Source: JAGGAG01 sp031402225
GTDB taxonomy: Bacteria > Gemmatimonadota > Gemmatimonadetes > Gemmatimonadales > GWC2-71-9
Assembly: GCA_031402225.1 (NCBI GenBank)
Contig: JANNSD010000017.1
Coordinates: 1 to 27,514 of the forward strand
Direction of reading: 5' to 3'
DNA: 27,514 bases
Part shown: positions 1 to 8,530 of the stretch, piece after piece
Numbering within the stretch: position 1 is the first letter of the stretch
Layout: the number at the start of each line of letters is the position of its first letter
Position numbers and translations under genes: made by a program
The notes under the pieces: generated by a model
What the model was told of the DNA's origin: nothing
Seen by the model: only the letters and a program-made list of their open reading frames with translations
Databases searched by the model: none

Positions 1-98
1 ATCGGGTCATCAGGGAGCGTGGAGGGACGATCAGCGTGAGCCCGACGTACTCCCCAGCGACGCGGTCCATCGGCTTCGCCGCGCGAGTGCGCTTCTAG
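1..98 (+). CDS. 3' end of an outer-membrane beta-barrel protein (partial)
   Basis: An open frame enters from the left edge and stops at TAG 96-98. The visible tail is about 31 residues and ends GFAARVRF. A final phenylalanine after alternating polar and hydrophobic residues is the usual last strand signal of outer-membrane barrels recognised by the BAM machinery, for example TonB-dependent receptors. The family cannot be decided from so short a piece. It converges on the minus-strand gene ending at 173, with the heptamer array between them. Confidence 0.55.
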   Translation, partial: RVIRERGGTISVSPTYSPATRSIGFAARVRF

Positions 99-112
99 CG
101 AAATAACCAATG

Positions 113-173
113 CTCACGCCTCACGCCTCACGCCTCACGCCTCACGCCTCACGCCTCACGCCTCACGCCTCAC
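113..173. repeat. Heptamer tandem array (CTCACGC, 8 units plus a partial)
   Basis: Eight perfect head-to-tail copies of CTCACGC run from 113 to 168, followed by a partial CTCAC. On the minus strand the unit reads GCGTGAG and starts right at the TAG stop (173-175) of the small exported-protein gene. Other arrays in the window share the CGTGA core and the same placement. Confidence 0.95.
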
Positions 174-1060
174 TACGGCCACGGCTTCAGCACCGCAATC
201 CAGTCCGTCAGCCACTTCCCCGTTCGCGAGATGACCGCCGAGCTGTCGTTCTCCAGGAAGCTGTAGCCGTCGCGCGAGAGCGCAGGTGCGGCGTACACCT
301 CTCGGCTCCTCGCGACATCGCGCGCATCGAGGAGCGCCTGCAGGCTCTGCTTCGTGCCGATCCACAGCAACGCATCCGACGCCCGCGTGGCGGCGCGCGG
401 CGGGACCCCCGCGCTGTCCGGCGAGGCGTAGATCGCGGCGAGGAAGGGCGTGGCCACCGGGTCGTCGCTGAAACTGAGCAGCGTGAGGTAGCGCACCTTC
501 AGGTTTTCGTCGGGCGCACCCCGGAACAGCGCCATGAGGGTGTCCGGTGTGCCGCCGCCCAGCCGACCCAGCGTCCACGCATCGGCGAGGCCGTACTTCC
601 CGCTGGGCACCGCATCGAGAATGCGCGCGCGCATGGCGGCATCGCCCACCTTCGCGCGCTCGACCTGGAGTTCGACGGCCCTCAGCGGCTCGATCAGGTC
701 GCCGGGATCGATGCCCGGTGGGCCCTTCACCTCGCCCTCCATGATGCGCTGGCGGAGCCGCGCGGCGCTGTCGGCATAGGCCGGCTTCTGCAGTTGCGCG
801 AGACGCGTCAGCGCGAGCAAGCCCTCGTTCCACGGCACCTTCCCCGCCAGCGCCTGGCCCGATCGCGCCCACAGCACCGCCGGGCTGGAAAGGTTGATGA
901 TGCGCGCGACAGTGTCGGCCGACGCCGAACCCATCTTGAGTCCGTCGTGCAGCTCGGAGTACGTCGAGCGCACCGAGTCGGCCAGCCGCACCTGCACCTG
1001 GCCCGCGGCGGGTGCCACCACCGCCAGCACGAGCCCCACCGAGATTGTGCTCCACCTCAT
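173..1060 (-). CDS. Exported protein of unknown function, HEAT-like helical
   Basis: A 295-residue protein. The first 21 residues (MRWSTISVGLVLAVVAPAAGQ) form a classical Sec signal peptide: positive start, hydrophobic core, Ala-x-Ala-like end. The mature part is rich in short amphipathic helices with repeated leucine/alanine spacing and stretches such as KVRYLTLLSFSDDP, reminiscent of HEAT-type repeats, but I recognise no named family. I chose the ATG at 1060 because it overlaps the TGA of the upstream MFS gene (ATGA), implying translational coupling, and because it gives the signal peptide. The frame stays open upstream to 2050, but that part is antisense-like noise over the MFS gene. The protein is probably periplasmic and is the last gene of the minus-strand run. 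Confidence 0.75.
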   Translation of the reverse strand: MRWSTISVGLVLAVVAPAAGQVQVRLADSVRSTYSELHDGLKMGSASADTVARIINLSSPAVLWARSGQALAGKVPWNEGLLALTRLAQLQKPAYADSAARLRQRIMEGEVKGPPGIDPGDLIEPLRAVELQVERAKVGDAAMRARILDAVPSGKYGLADAWTLGRLGGGTPDTLMALFRGAPDENLKVRYLTLLSFSDDPVATPFLAAIYASPDSAGVPPRAATRASDALLWIGTKQSLQALLDARDVARSREVYAAPALSRDGYSFLENDSSAVISRTGKWLTDWIAVLKPWP

Positions 1061-2259
1061 CTGTCCGCGTTCTCCTTGCCAATGACAATCAGCCACCATC
1101 CAACAGCCAGCACGGTCAGCATGCCTGACGCCAGGAGGGCCTTCGATCCGCCGAGATACTGGTACCCCAGCCCGAACAGCGCCGCGGCCGGAAGTGCGGC
1201 GAGGCCCGTGACCGCGTTGAAGGCGCCGAACCCGCTTCCCAGCCGCTTGGGCGAGAGCTTGGCGACCAGCGCCCGCTCGGCCGGCTCCGTGAGGCCGGCG
1301 ACGCCACCGAGCAGCAGGAACACGCCCGCGGCGCCGACGGCGTGGAGGTTGCGAGAAAGCAGCCCCACCACCACGGCGAAGAGCACACCGCCAGCCGCCA
1401 CCGCCACGCGCGGGCCCAGGTGATCGGACAGCCAGCCACCCGGATACGATCCGGCGCTCCGCACCACATGCAGTCCCCCCCAGAGGAGCGGAATGGTGGC
1501 CGCCGCCACGCCGAGGTCCTGCACCCGAAGCAGCAGCAGCGCCTCCGGTAGCCGGGCCAGCGCCAGGAGCGAGAGCGCCAGCACCGCCGGCCAGAATGTA
1601 CGCGGTTGTTCCTGAACCGGGGACGCGGGATGGGCCGTCGGCACCGCGACGGACCCCGTTCCCCTCGTCGTGCGCAGCACCATCGCGAGGGTGAGGAGGG
1701 CCAGGATGCCCGGCACCACGCTCCATCCGATCACCTGCCGCACGCCAACGCCGTTCGCCAGCAGTGCCCATGCTGCGATCGAGCCCAGCACCGCCCCGAG
1801 ATGATCCAGCGCCCGGTGAAACCCGAAGGCACGCCCCCGCATGTGCAGTGGCGTGACGTCGGCGATCATCGCATCCCGGGGCGCCGTGCGGAGCCCCTTG
1901 CCGACGCGATCGATGACCCGGAAGCCCACCACCTGTCCCGCCGCGGACGCGATGGCGCTCAGCGGGCGCACGAACACCGCCGTGGCATAGCCGCCCAGGA
2001 TGAGCGGTCCCCGCAGGCCGGGACGATCCGCCAGTCGTCCGCTGACCCACTTGACGGCGGCACCCGTCAGCTCAGCGGCACCGTCCAGCACGCCGAGCAT
2101 GGCGGGGCCGCCACCGAGGGTGCGCACGATGAAATTCGGGAGCAGCGGATACACCATCTCGCTCGCCACGTCATTCCACAGGGAGACGAAGGAGAGGCCG
2201 ACCACGGCGGGCGGAATGGCGTCGGGATGATGTGGCCTTGCGGTGCGCGCGGCAGTCAT
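1057..2259 (-). CDS. Major facilitator superfamily transporter
   Basis: A 400-residue polytopic inner-membrane protein with about 12 hydrophobic segments in two halves. After helix 2 there is a loop with GRLADRPGLRGP, the MFS motif A region (G-x-x-x-D-R-x-G-R-R type). A second conserved charged stretch, FRVIDRVGKGLRTAPRDAMIAD, follows helix 4 and is typical of MFS efflux proteins of the group with N-terminal SLWNDVASEMVYPLLP. The substrate cannot be inferred from sequence. The gene starts 3 bp after the DUF885 stop and overlaps the next gene by 4 bp, so it sits in a tight operon. Confidence 0.85.
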   Translation of the reverse strand: MTAARTARPHHPDAIPPAVVGLSFVSLWNDVASEMVYPLLPNFIVRTLGGGPAMLGVLDGAAELTGAAVKWVSGRLADRPGLRGPLILGGYATAVFVRPLSAIASAAGQVVGFRVIDRVGKGLRTAPRDAMIADVTPLHMRGRAFGFHRALDHLGAVLGSIAAWALLANGVGVRQVIGWSVVPGILALLTLAMVLRTTRGTGSVAVPTAHPASPVQEQPRTFWPAVLALSLLALARLPEALLLLRVQDLGVAAATIPLLWGGLHVVRSAGSYPGGWLSDHLGPRVAVAAGGVLFAVVVGLLSRNLHAVGAAGVFLLLGGVAGLTEPAERALVAKLSPKRLGSGFGAFNAVTGLAALPAAALFGLGYQYLGGSKALLASGMLTVLAVGWWLIVIGKENADR

Positions 2260-2262
2260 GAA

Positions 2263-3780
2263 TCAGTCGATGCCCATTCCCCAGCGGACGAGCGACACCG
2301 GAAGCCCGCCGTACGACAGGACCTCGTCGTGAAAGCCCCGCATCGTGAACGCCGACCCCCGCTGCGTTTCCGCCGACTCGCGCAGCTCGCGCAGGGCGCG
2401 GCGGCCGACGGCGTGGCTGAGCGCCTGCGCCGGCACCTCGCAGCACCAGCGCACCTCCGCCTCGGCCTCGCGGGGATCGAGGGGGACGCGCGTCACCAGT
2501 TCCGTGATCGCCTCCGCTGGCGTCAGGCCCCGGGTATGCAGCCCGATGTCGATGTCGACCTGTACCGCACGGTGCAGCATGTCGACCAGGTGCAGCAGCC
2601 GGGTCTCCAGGGCCTGGTAGTAGCCCGCATCGGCCATCAGTTCCTGGGCATACAGCGCCCAGCCATTCGCTGTGAGCGCCGAGGTCAGCCCGCTCCGCAC
2701 CTCGGAGGTGAGGTGGCGCGCGCGCATGGCCTGCACATGCCGGCCGGGCCACACCTCGTGCGCCACTACCACCGGAATCCGGTGCGTCGCACTGTCCCAT
2801 GGGTCGCCCGACAGCAGGAGCTGGCCCGGCTCCACGGGGAGTGTCAGCAGCGCGCGCGCGTCGATGAAGGCGACGGCGCGGGCCATCTCGTCGTTGTACG
2901 CGGCACTGAGTGACGACACCTCGGTGGCGTCGTCGAGCAGGCGTTCGGCCAGGGCGCGCCAGGTGCGCGACGGATCGATCCGGCGCGCCAGTGCCGCCAG
3001 TTGCGCCTCGAGGTCATCGCGCAGGTGCAGCCCATAGCGCCACAGTTCCGCCGCGCTCGCTGACAGTGCATGCTCGAAGCGAAGCCGTCGCTCGAACTGG
3101 TCCTCGCCCACGGCGAAGGCATGCGGGTCGGCACTCGGCGTCACCCGCTGGCCGATCGCCAGCCCGAACGACTTGAGCGCCGACAGGGCGGCCACCGTGG
3201 CGGTGTCCAGGCTGACCTTGAGCTCGGGCGCGAGCAGGCTGTAGCGACGGGTCGCCTCCACCACGACCTCGCCGGTGCTGCCCAGCATGGCGAGCGCCGT
3301 GTCGGTGAAGATGCCGGCCGGCTGGTCGAGCGTGCCGATCGCCGCATCGAGAAACGGTGGAATGTCGCGCAGCCGCTCCGCCACCACGCCGGCAGTGGCG
3401 CCGTCGTCGGGTCGGCCGAGCACCGCGACGAAGGCATCGCGCACATGGCGAAGCCAGAAGGCGGGATTCCGGCGGTGCGGTTGCTCATGGTCGAAGCGGA
3501 ACCCGAGCACCCGCATATCGTCCAGGAGGGCGGTGCGGTCGATCTCCTCCTGGTAGTCGTCCACCTCCAGTTCCTCGGCGGCTCCGGCGAGCGAGCGCAC
3601 GGCGGCCAGGTGCTCGCGCACCGCGTCGGCATCAAACCGGCCGAGCCGGCCATCCTGCTCCGTGCGTCCCGCGGTACTCGCGGCGGCCGGGTCAAAGTGC
3701 CAGCGGACGTCGAAGTAGGATCGGCAGAGTTCGTCGATGGCGCTCACGACATCAGCGTCCCGAAACCTCGGAATCGTCAC
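2263..3780 (-). CDS. DUF885 family protein, putative metallopeptidase
   Basis: A 505-residue, mostly helical protein. The family signature HExxPGxH is visible as HEVWPGRH at residues 341-348. In DUF885 proteins this is taken as a zinc-binding, gluzincin-like site, and a helix with E-L-M further on (ALYAQELMADAGYY) would supply a third ligand. There is no clear signal peptide, so a cytoplasmic location is likely, whereas many family members are secreted. The start is a GTG at 3780 that overlaps the end of the nucleotidyltransferase gene by 29 bp. The MFS gene follows 3 bp after the stop. The peptidase activity is family-level inference. Confidence 0.82.
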   Translation of the reverse strand: MTIPRFRDADVVSAIDELCRSYFDVRWHFDPAAASTAGRTEQDGRLGRFDADAVREHLAAVRSLAGAAEELEVDDYQEEIDRTALLDDMRVLGFRFDHEQPHRRNPAFWLRHVRDAFVAVLGRPDDGATAGVVAERLRDIPPFLDAAIGTLDQPAGIFTDTALAMLGSTGEVVVEATRRYSLLAPELKVSLDTATVAALSALKSFGLAIGQRVTPSADPHAFAVGEDQFERRLRFEHALSASAAELWRYGLHLRDDLEAQLAALARRIDPSRTWRALAERLLDDATEVSSLSAAYNDEMARAVAFIDARALLTLPVEPGQLLLSGDPWDSATHRIPVVVAHEVWPGRHVQAMRARHLTSEVRSGLTSALTANGWALYAQELMADAGYYQALETRLLHLVDMLHRAVQVDIDIGLHTRGLTPAEAITELVTRVPLDPREAEAEVRWCCEVPAQALSHAVGRRALRELRESAETQRGSAFTMRGFHDEVLSYGGLPVSLVRWGMGID

Positions 3781-4732
3781 CTAGGCTGGCGCTGCCCTCG
3801 AAGTGGTCGAGGATCACGCGGTTCCCCAGCACCCCGCCATTGACCCGCACGTCGGTCAGCCGCGCGTCCCGGCCGATGATCATGTTCGCCACCGCACTGT
3901 CGGTGATCACCGTGCCCGCCTCGATGCTCACGTTGGGGCCGATCACGCTGCGCTCGATCCTCACGCCGTCCTCGATGTGCACCGGCTCGATGACGTCCAC
4001 CGTGGCCGGCAGCGTCGGGTGCCGCGCCGCGCCCTTGCGCAGCAGGATCTCGTTGGTCTCCAGGAGGGTGTCCAGCTTGCCACAGTCGTACCAGCCACCC
4101 ACCTCGGCGGCCAGGATCCGCTTGCCCTGCTCGATCATGAACTGGAAGGCGTCGGTGAGGTAGTACTCGCCCTTGTTCGCGGGTGACGCGAGCACGTGAT
4201 CGATGCCCTGCCACAGGCTGTCCACCGCCTTGATGTAGTAGAGGCCGATGTTGGCCAGCTTCGAGATCGGCTCCTTCGGCTTCTCCACGATGCGGGTCAT
4301 GTACCCCTCGGCGTCGGTCACGACGACCCCGAAGCGCTGGTAGTCCTCCACCTCCTTGGCCCAGATGATCCCGTCAGCATCGGTGCGGTTGATCAGCGTG
4401 AGGTCCGCCTCGAAGACGGTGTCGACGAAAATGATCAGCACCGGCCCGGTCACATACGGCCGCGCCAGGTTGATCGCCCCCGCGGTGCCGTCCTGCACCT
4501 TCTGCTCGATGTAGCGCGCCGGGTAGCCGTAGCGGGTGCGGCTGTACGCCTCGACCTGCTCCTTCAGGTGGCCGGTGATGAAAATGAGCTCGGTGATCTT
4601 GAGCCCCTCGAGCCGGTCCATCACCCAGTCCATCACCGGCCGTCCCGCCACCTTGAGCATCGGCTTGGGGACGAGATGGGTGTGGGGGCGGAGGCGCGTG
4701 CCCTTGCCGGCGAGCGGTATGATCACTTGCAT
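3752..4732 (-). CDS. Sugar-phosphate nucleotidyltransferase (RmlA/GlmU type)
   Basis: A 326-residue protein with the nucleotidyltransferase signature at its N-terminus: PLAGKGTRLRPHT followed by PKPMLKVAGRP, the nucleotide-binding loop and catalytic lysine region. The acidic metal-binding motif appears as IIFVDTVF, where most relatives have a G-D motif. From about residue 240 a left-handed beta-helix-like tail follows (IEDGVRIERSVIGPNVSIEAGT and further hexapeptide-like turns). It transfers a nucleotidyl group to a sugar 1-phosphate, most likely glucose-1-phosphate or a related sugar, for cell-surface polysaccharide synthesis. The exact substrate is not decidable. The start is ATG with an AGAGGA ribosome-binding site about 8 bp upstream. 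It overlaps the DUF885 gene. Confidence 0.88.
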   Translation of the reverse strand: MQVIIPLAGKGTRLRPHTHLVPKPMLKVAGRPVMDWVMDRLEGLKITELIFITGHLKEQVEAYSRTRYGYPARYIEQKVQDGTAGAINLARPYVTGPVLIIFVDTVFEADLTLINRTDADGIIWAKEVEDYQRFGVVVTDAEGYMTRIVEKPKEPISKLANIGLYYIKAVDSLWQGIDHVLASPANKGEYYLTDAFQFMIEQGKRILAAEVGGWYDCGKLDTLLETNEILLRKGAARHPTLPATVDVIEPVHIEDGVRIERSVIGPNVSIEAGTVITDSAVANMIIGRDARLTDVRVNGGVLGNRVILDHFEGSASLGDDSEVSGR

Positions 4733-4761
4733 GCGTGCAAATCCTCTTGGAAAGGGTACTG

Positions 4762-4793
4762 CCTCACGTCCTCACGTCCTCACGTCCTCACGT
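4762..4793. repeat. Octamer tandem array (CCTCACGT, 4 units)
   Basis: Four perfect copies of CCTCACGT (minus-strand sense ACGTGAGG). The array begins at the TGA stop of the ferredoxin gene (4793-4795) and lies between that stop and the ribosome-binding site of the nucleotidyltransferase gene. The unit is one base longer than the heptamer at 113-173 and shares CGTGA. Confidence 0.95.
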
Positions 4794-5362
4794 CAACCGG
4801 CCGCCGCCTTGAACAGGAACGACGAGGGACTCGTGATGCACGCCTTCACGCAGCTGCCGCATCCCACGCACCCCTCGAGCTTGAGCACCGGATGCCCGTC
4901 GCTGTCGATCAGCAGCGCGCGTTCCCCGACCGGGCAGGCCTTCGCGCATACCTGGCAGGCCACGCCCTTGTAGGTGACACAGCGCTCCGGGACGAACTCC
5001 ACCGTGCCGAGCCGGTAGCCGTCCCACCCGCGCGGCGGTACCGTGAGCGCCTCGGTGGGACAGGCGTTCGCGCACGGCATGTCCGCACACGCGATGCAGG
5101 CCTGCACCTGCACGTTCAGGTACGGGGTGCCGGCGGCGAGCCCGGCTTCCGTTGGTGCCCGGACAATCGCCCGCACCGGGCAGACCGGAATGCAGTCGCC
5201 GCAGCGGGTACAGGCGGCGAGGAACCCGAGCTCGGGCAGCGCCCCCGGCGGCCGCACATAGCGCTGCGGCGCGAGGCGTTCCTCGGTCGCGTCGACCAGG
5301 CGCTCGACCATCTGGTTGAACGCCGAGCGCAGCGCATCCCGCCGATCACCCCGAAATTCCAA
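4793..5362 (-). CDS. Multi-cluster 4Fe-4S ferredoxin, NapG/MauM-like
   Basis: A 189-residue protein with four Cys groups: C51-x2-C-x2-C-x3-CP, C89-x2-C-x4-C-x3-CP, C128-x7-C-x2-C-x3-CP and C165-x2-C-x2-C-x3-C. This four-cluster pattern, with the last cluster followed by TSPS rather than the usual proline, resembles the NapG/MauM ferredoxins that pass electrons between membrane quinol oxidation and a periplasmic enzyme. No twin-arginine signal is present, so here it is probably cytoplasmic, more like NapF. No nitrate reductase or amine dehydrogenase genes are nearby. The start is a TTG at 5362 preceded by the purine-rich GGAGGGGCAGG. It lies between two octamer arrays. Confidence 0.82.
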   Translation of the reverse strand: MEFRGDRRDALRSAFNQMVERLVDATEERLAPQRYVRPPGALPELGFLAACTRCGDCIPVCPVRAIVRAPTEAGLAAGTPYLNVQVQACIACADMPCANACPTEALTVPPRGWDGYRLGTVEFVPERCVTYKGVACQVCAKACPVGERALLIDSDGHPVLKLEGCVGCGSCVKACITSPSSFLFKAAAG

Positions 5363-5378
5363 CCTGCCCCTCCCTCTT

Positions 5379-5402
5379 CCTCACGTCCTCACGTCCTCAC
5401 GT
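5379..5402. repeat. Octamer tandem array (CCTCACGT, 3 units)
   Basis: Three perfect copies of the same octamer as at 4762-4793. The array starts one base past the TAG stop (5404-5406) of the M1 peptidase gene and ends about 16 bp before the TTG start of the ferredoxin gene. The GAGG in each unit resembles a ribosome-binding site on the minus strand. Confidence 0.93.
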
Positions 5403-5403
5403 C

Positions 5404-8400
5404 CTAAAATGCCGCCTGCACGCTGAACAACCAGCGGAACGCGAACGCGTCATCCTGCGCGAAGTCGTTGCGTGAATATGCCGGTTCACTCAGGTAGAAC
5501 GGGAAGTCGAAGCGGGTGATGAACGCCGTCTTCCCGATGCGGTGACTGGCCCGGACACCCAGGCCAGCATCGGCCACGAAACCCAGCGCCGCCCCGGTCG
5601 TCGGCTGGTCCGGTCCGCCGATACCCTGCGCCGCATCGCCAAATGCCGCCAGCGACACTCGGCTGAACAGCCGCGACTTCTGCCGGAACACCAGCGTGCG
5701 CTCGAGTTCGACGTTGGCGGCGATGAGCGCCGGGCCAGAGATCCGGAAGTCCGCGGCGCGGACGCCACCGCCGCCCGGTGCCTGGTACGGCACGTCGTCG
5801 ATGACGAGCAGCGCCCCCTCCGAGCGGAGGAACGGATTGTAGAGCTGCGCGAACGGATCCGAACTGCCGAGATAGATCTGTCGCTGCTTGGCCGCGGTGT
5901 GCGCCCCGGTGGCGACACCGCCATACAGGCGTCCCGCGAAGGTCAGCTTCTTCCCGACCTGCCGGCGTGCGGTGCCCTCCACCTCGCCGCGGAAATAGAA
6001 CTGGTCGAGGTTGGGCTGTACCGCAGCGAGGCCATCGCGATTGAATACCAGGCCGCCGCCGAGCGCGAGGTTGCCGCCCAGCTGCCACTTGCCGCTCCGG
6101 GTCTTCACGCCCAGCGTCGTCATCAACTCGACGATGCCCACATCGATGTACTGCTGCGGATCGAGGAAGGCAGTGTTGTCGATGTCGACCAGGCGGAGAC
6201 TGGCGCCCTCGGTCCAGGTCGGGCCGAACGCGAGGTGGTCCTTCAGGGTCCGCTCCCAGCCCAGCAGTCCGCCCCACCGGCCCTCGGTGCGGAACGCCTC
6301 CAGTCGCTGCGACTGCTTCGGTGCGCGGAGCCACACTGGATTCTTGAATCGCGCAAAGAAGTCGAGCTGCTGCACCTCGGCGTCGTCACCCGGCGCCCCC
6401 AGGCTGTACGAGAGGAGCAGCTGGTTCTCCTCGAACATGCCGAGATAGTTGGACCGGGCCCGGGCCCCCACCGTAATGCCGCCGGCACTGTTGTACCAGA
6501 TCGTCGGCATGTATCCCCGCTCCACGCGATCACGACTCACCCGTTCGGTAAACCAGGTGTCGAAGTAGGCCTGCGACGGCGGCGCCCGCTTCCCGAGCAG
6601 CACGAACCGGTAGCGGTTGTTCAGCATGTTCCAGTCGTGGGTGCGCACGCCCGGATCGATCAGCACGATTTTGGGCTCACTCTGCGTGGGCACCACCACC
6701 CAGGCCCGCGTCGCCATGCCGTCGGTGCGCACCACCGCCGTGTCCTGTGCGGCGATCACCATGACGTCCACCGGGATCATACCATCGCCCTTCCGCACCA
6801 CCTCGACGCGCGTCTCCCAGCCGTCGCCACTCTGCTGCCGCCGCACCCGCCCCACGGCGTAGTCGAACAGCGGCGTGCCATGCAGCCACTGCCCGAAGAG
6901 CGTGCTCAGGTCCATCTGGGACACCTCTTCCGCCACCGCCTGGAACGCCGCCCCGTCCACGTGCTTGAGTTGCCAGCGCTGGTAGTAGGTCTGGAGGATC
7001 TCGTGCATCACCGAGTCGCCCACGACATAGCGGAGCTGGTGCAGGAAGAGCTCGCCCTTGTTGTAGATCATCTGGTTGTAGATGACGAAGTCGCTGTACT
7101 TGTCGCTGACGAGGCTCACCGGCTCCGACCACCCGTTGAGGTCGAGGTCCAGCAGTCCCATTTCCCAGTCGTAGTAGCCGGCGAGGTACTCGGGATCCTT
7201 GCCCACCACTTCCTCGAACCAGGACGACTGGAAGCTGGTGAAGCCCTCGTCGAGCCATCCCTCGCGCCACTCGTTGTTGGCCAGGATGCCCATGGTGTAG
7301 TTGTGTCCCAGCTCATGCACGATCAGCCCCTGGCTGGCGGAACCGTCCATGATCACCATGGGAAACTCGGTGCCGCCGCCGTCGATGCGGTGCAGGTTGG
7401 TGAGTTGCGGCCAGGCGAAGGGACCGAACAGCTGGTCCAGCCACGCCAGTGCCGTCTCGGTGCGCTTCACCGCAATGCCGCCGCCCCAGGTCTTTTCGTC
7501 ACCCGGACGATAGAGCACGTGCACCAGCGTGTTCTGGTAGCGTCCGCCCTCGTAGCGGTACTCCGGACTCATCGAGAGGGCGAAGTGATGCACCGAGTCG
7601 GCGTACCAGAGCACCCGCTTGTAGCCGACGGGGATTGCCGGATTGGGGAAGTTGGTAAACGCGCAGTCGCCGTTCACGCCCGGCCCCGGACCGCGCACCT
7701 GGGCGCGAATGGCGGGATACGCCTCCACGCCGTATTGCACCGCGCGGCCGGAGTTCTGGTTCGCACCGGTCCAGCCGGGATCGCCACACAAGGGAACGCC
7801 GGTGGCGCCGAGCACCTGGTCCTGCGGCACGTCAACCTGCACCCGGAAGCTCCCGAACTCACCGTAGAACTCGCCCGCCGGTACCAGCGCGTGCTCTTGC
7901 CAGCCATAGCGGTCGTACACCACGACCTTGGGATACCACTGGGCAAAGTCGTACTGCCGGCCCTTCCGTCCTTGCCGACGCACCGTGGTCGATACCCGGG
8001 CGTCCCAGTCCGTCTCAATCACCATCGAGTCACCGGGCGCGAGCGGTGCCGGCAACTGAAAGCGCACGATGGTGCTGTCGGGAGCAAGCGGGTAGATCGC
8101 CGACACCGGCTGGCCCATGATGCGCACGTTGGTCACGTGGTTGTAGGCGTAGTCGGGGTCCTTCAGGTCATTGAAGCGCCGCCGGCCCTCGGTCGAGTCG
8201 GAGTCACTCCAGCGCGAACCCGGCCGGAAGGCGTTGAGATGGAGGTGCAGGGAAAAGGAGCGCAGCGTATCGGGCGAATTGTTCACGTACGCGATCCGCT
8301 CGGTGCCGCGCAGCACACCGAGCGGCTCCTCCAGCCGCGCCGAGATGTCGTACGCGACGCGCTGCTGCCAGTACGGCGCAGGACCCTTGCGCACGGTGTC

Positions 8401-8442
8401 GGCTGGCGCGGCGGAGAGCAGGATCGCGAGGAGCGTGATCAT
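5404..8442 (-). CDS. Secreted M1-family metallopeptidase with barrel-like C-terminus
   Basis: A 1012-residue protein with a short N-terminal hydrophobic signal (MITLLAILLSAAPA). The zinc site HEXXH-x18-E is intact: HELGH at residues 376-380 and Glu399 in WLDEG. GGGTEFPM (355-362) takes the place of the GAMEN exopeptidase motif. The N-terminal 30-230 region fits the saddle-like beta domain of M1 enzymes. From about residue 640 the sequence changes to alternating polar/hydrophobic strands with many Gly and aromatic residues and ends VQAAF, as in outer-membrane barrels. I infer an outer-membrane-anchored aminopeptidase acting on peptides outside the cell or in the periplasm. It heads the minus-strand run down to 173 and is divergent from the Lrp/DMT pair. 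Confidence 0.9.
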   Translation of the reverse strand: MITLLAILLSAAPADTVRKGPAPYWQQRVAYDISARLEEPLGVLRGTERIAYVNNSPDTLRSFSLHLHLNAFRPGSRWSDSDSTEGRRRFNDLKDPDYAYNHVTNVRIMGQPVSAIYPLAPDSTIVRFQLPAPLAPGDSMVIETDWDARVSTTVRRQGRKGRQYDFAQWYPKVVVYDRYGWQEHALVPAGEFYGEFGSFRVQVDVPQDQVLGATGVPLCGDPGWTGANQNSGRAVQYGVEAYPAIRAQVRGPGPGVNGDCAFTNFPNPAIPVGYKRVLWYADSVHHFALSMSPEYRYEGGRYQNTLVHVLYRPGDEKTWGGGIAVKRTETALAWLDQLFGPFAWPQLTNLHRIDGGGTEFPMVIMDGSASQGLIVHELGHNYTMGILANNEWREGWLDEGFTSFQSSWFEEVVGKDPEYLAGYYDWEMGLLDLDLNGWSEPVSLVSDKYSDFVIYNQMIYNKGELFLHQLRYVVGDSVMHEILQTYYQRWQLKHVDGAAFQAVAEEVSQMDLSTLFGQWLHGTPLFDYAVGRVRRQQSGDGWETRVEVVRKGDGMIPVDVMVIAAQDTAVVRTDGMATRAWVVVPTQSEPKIVLIDPGVRTHDWNMLNNRYRFVLLGKRAPPSQAYFDTWFTERVSRDRVERGYMPTIWYNSAGGITVGARARSNYLGMFEENQLLLSYSLGAPGDDAEVQQLDFFARFKNPVWLRAPKQSQRLEAFRTEGRWGGLLGWERTLKDHLAFGPTWTEGASLRLVDIDNTAFLDPQQYIDVGIVELMTTLGVKTRSGKWQLGGNLALGGGLVFNRDGLAAVQPNLDQFYFRGEVEGTARRQVGKKLTFAGRLYGGVATGAHTAAKQRQIYLGSSDPFAQLYNPFLRSEGALLVIDDVPYQAPGGGGVRAADFRISGPALIAANVELERTLVFRQKSRLFSRVSLAAFGDAAQGIGGPDQPTTGAALGFVADAGLGVRASHRIGKTAFITRFDFPFYLSEPAYSRNDFAQDDAFAFRWLFSVQAAF

Positions 8443-8463
8443 GAGATGTGGGTGTAGGGTGAA

Positions 8464-8525
8464 CCGGCGCTGTGCCGGAAATCTAAGTCAGACAACTACA
8501 TTAAGTCGGCAACCAGCCGGAAGTC
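8464..8525. promoter_or_regulatory. Divergent control region: hairpin plus three phased AAGTC repeats
   Basis: The 88-bp gap between the M1 peptidase start and the HTH gene holds a short inverted repeat CCGGC/GCCGG (8464-8468 and 8474-8478) and three AAGTC boxes at 8485, 8503 and 8521, exactly 18 bp apart. The first two are TAAGTC and the third GAAGTC. Evenly spaced boxes in front of a DNA-binding protein gene suggest an operator. No confident -35/-10 pair could be placed on either strand. Confidence 0.45.
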
Positions 8526-8530
8526 ATATC

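Noticed and set aside
113..173. CRISPR array
   Set aside because: Units are 7-8 bp with no spacers. These are simple tandem repeats, and no cas genes are present.
1061..2050. Upstream extension of the small exported protein
   Set aside because: The frame stays open over the MFS gene but reads as low-complexity Gly/Arg/Ala sequence. The ATG at 1060 gives a signal peptide and the ATGA overlap.
5542..8457. Very long plus-strand open frame (about 970 codons)
   Set aside because: It is the exact antisense of the M1 peptidase, which has clear motifs and a signal peptide. Long antisense frames are expected at this GC content. The translation is His/Arg/Val-rich with no family match.
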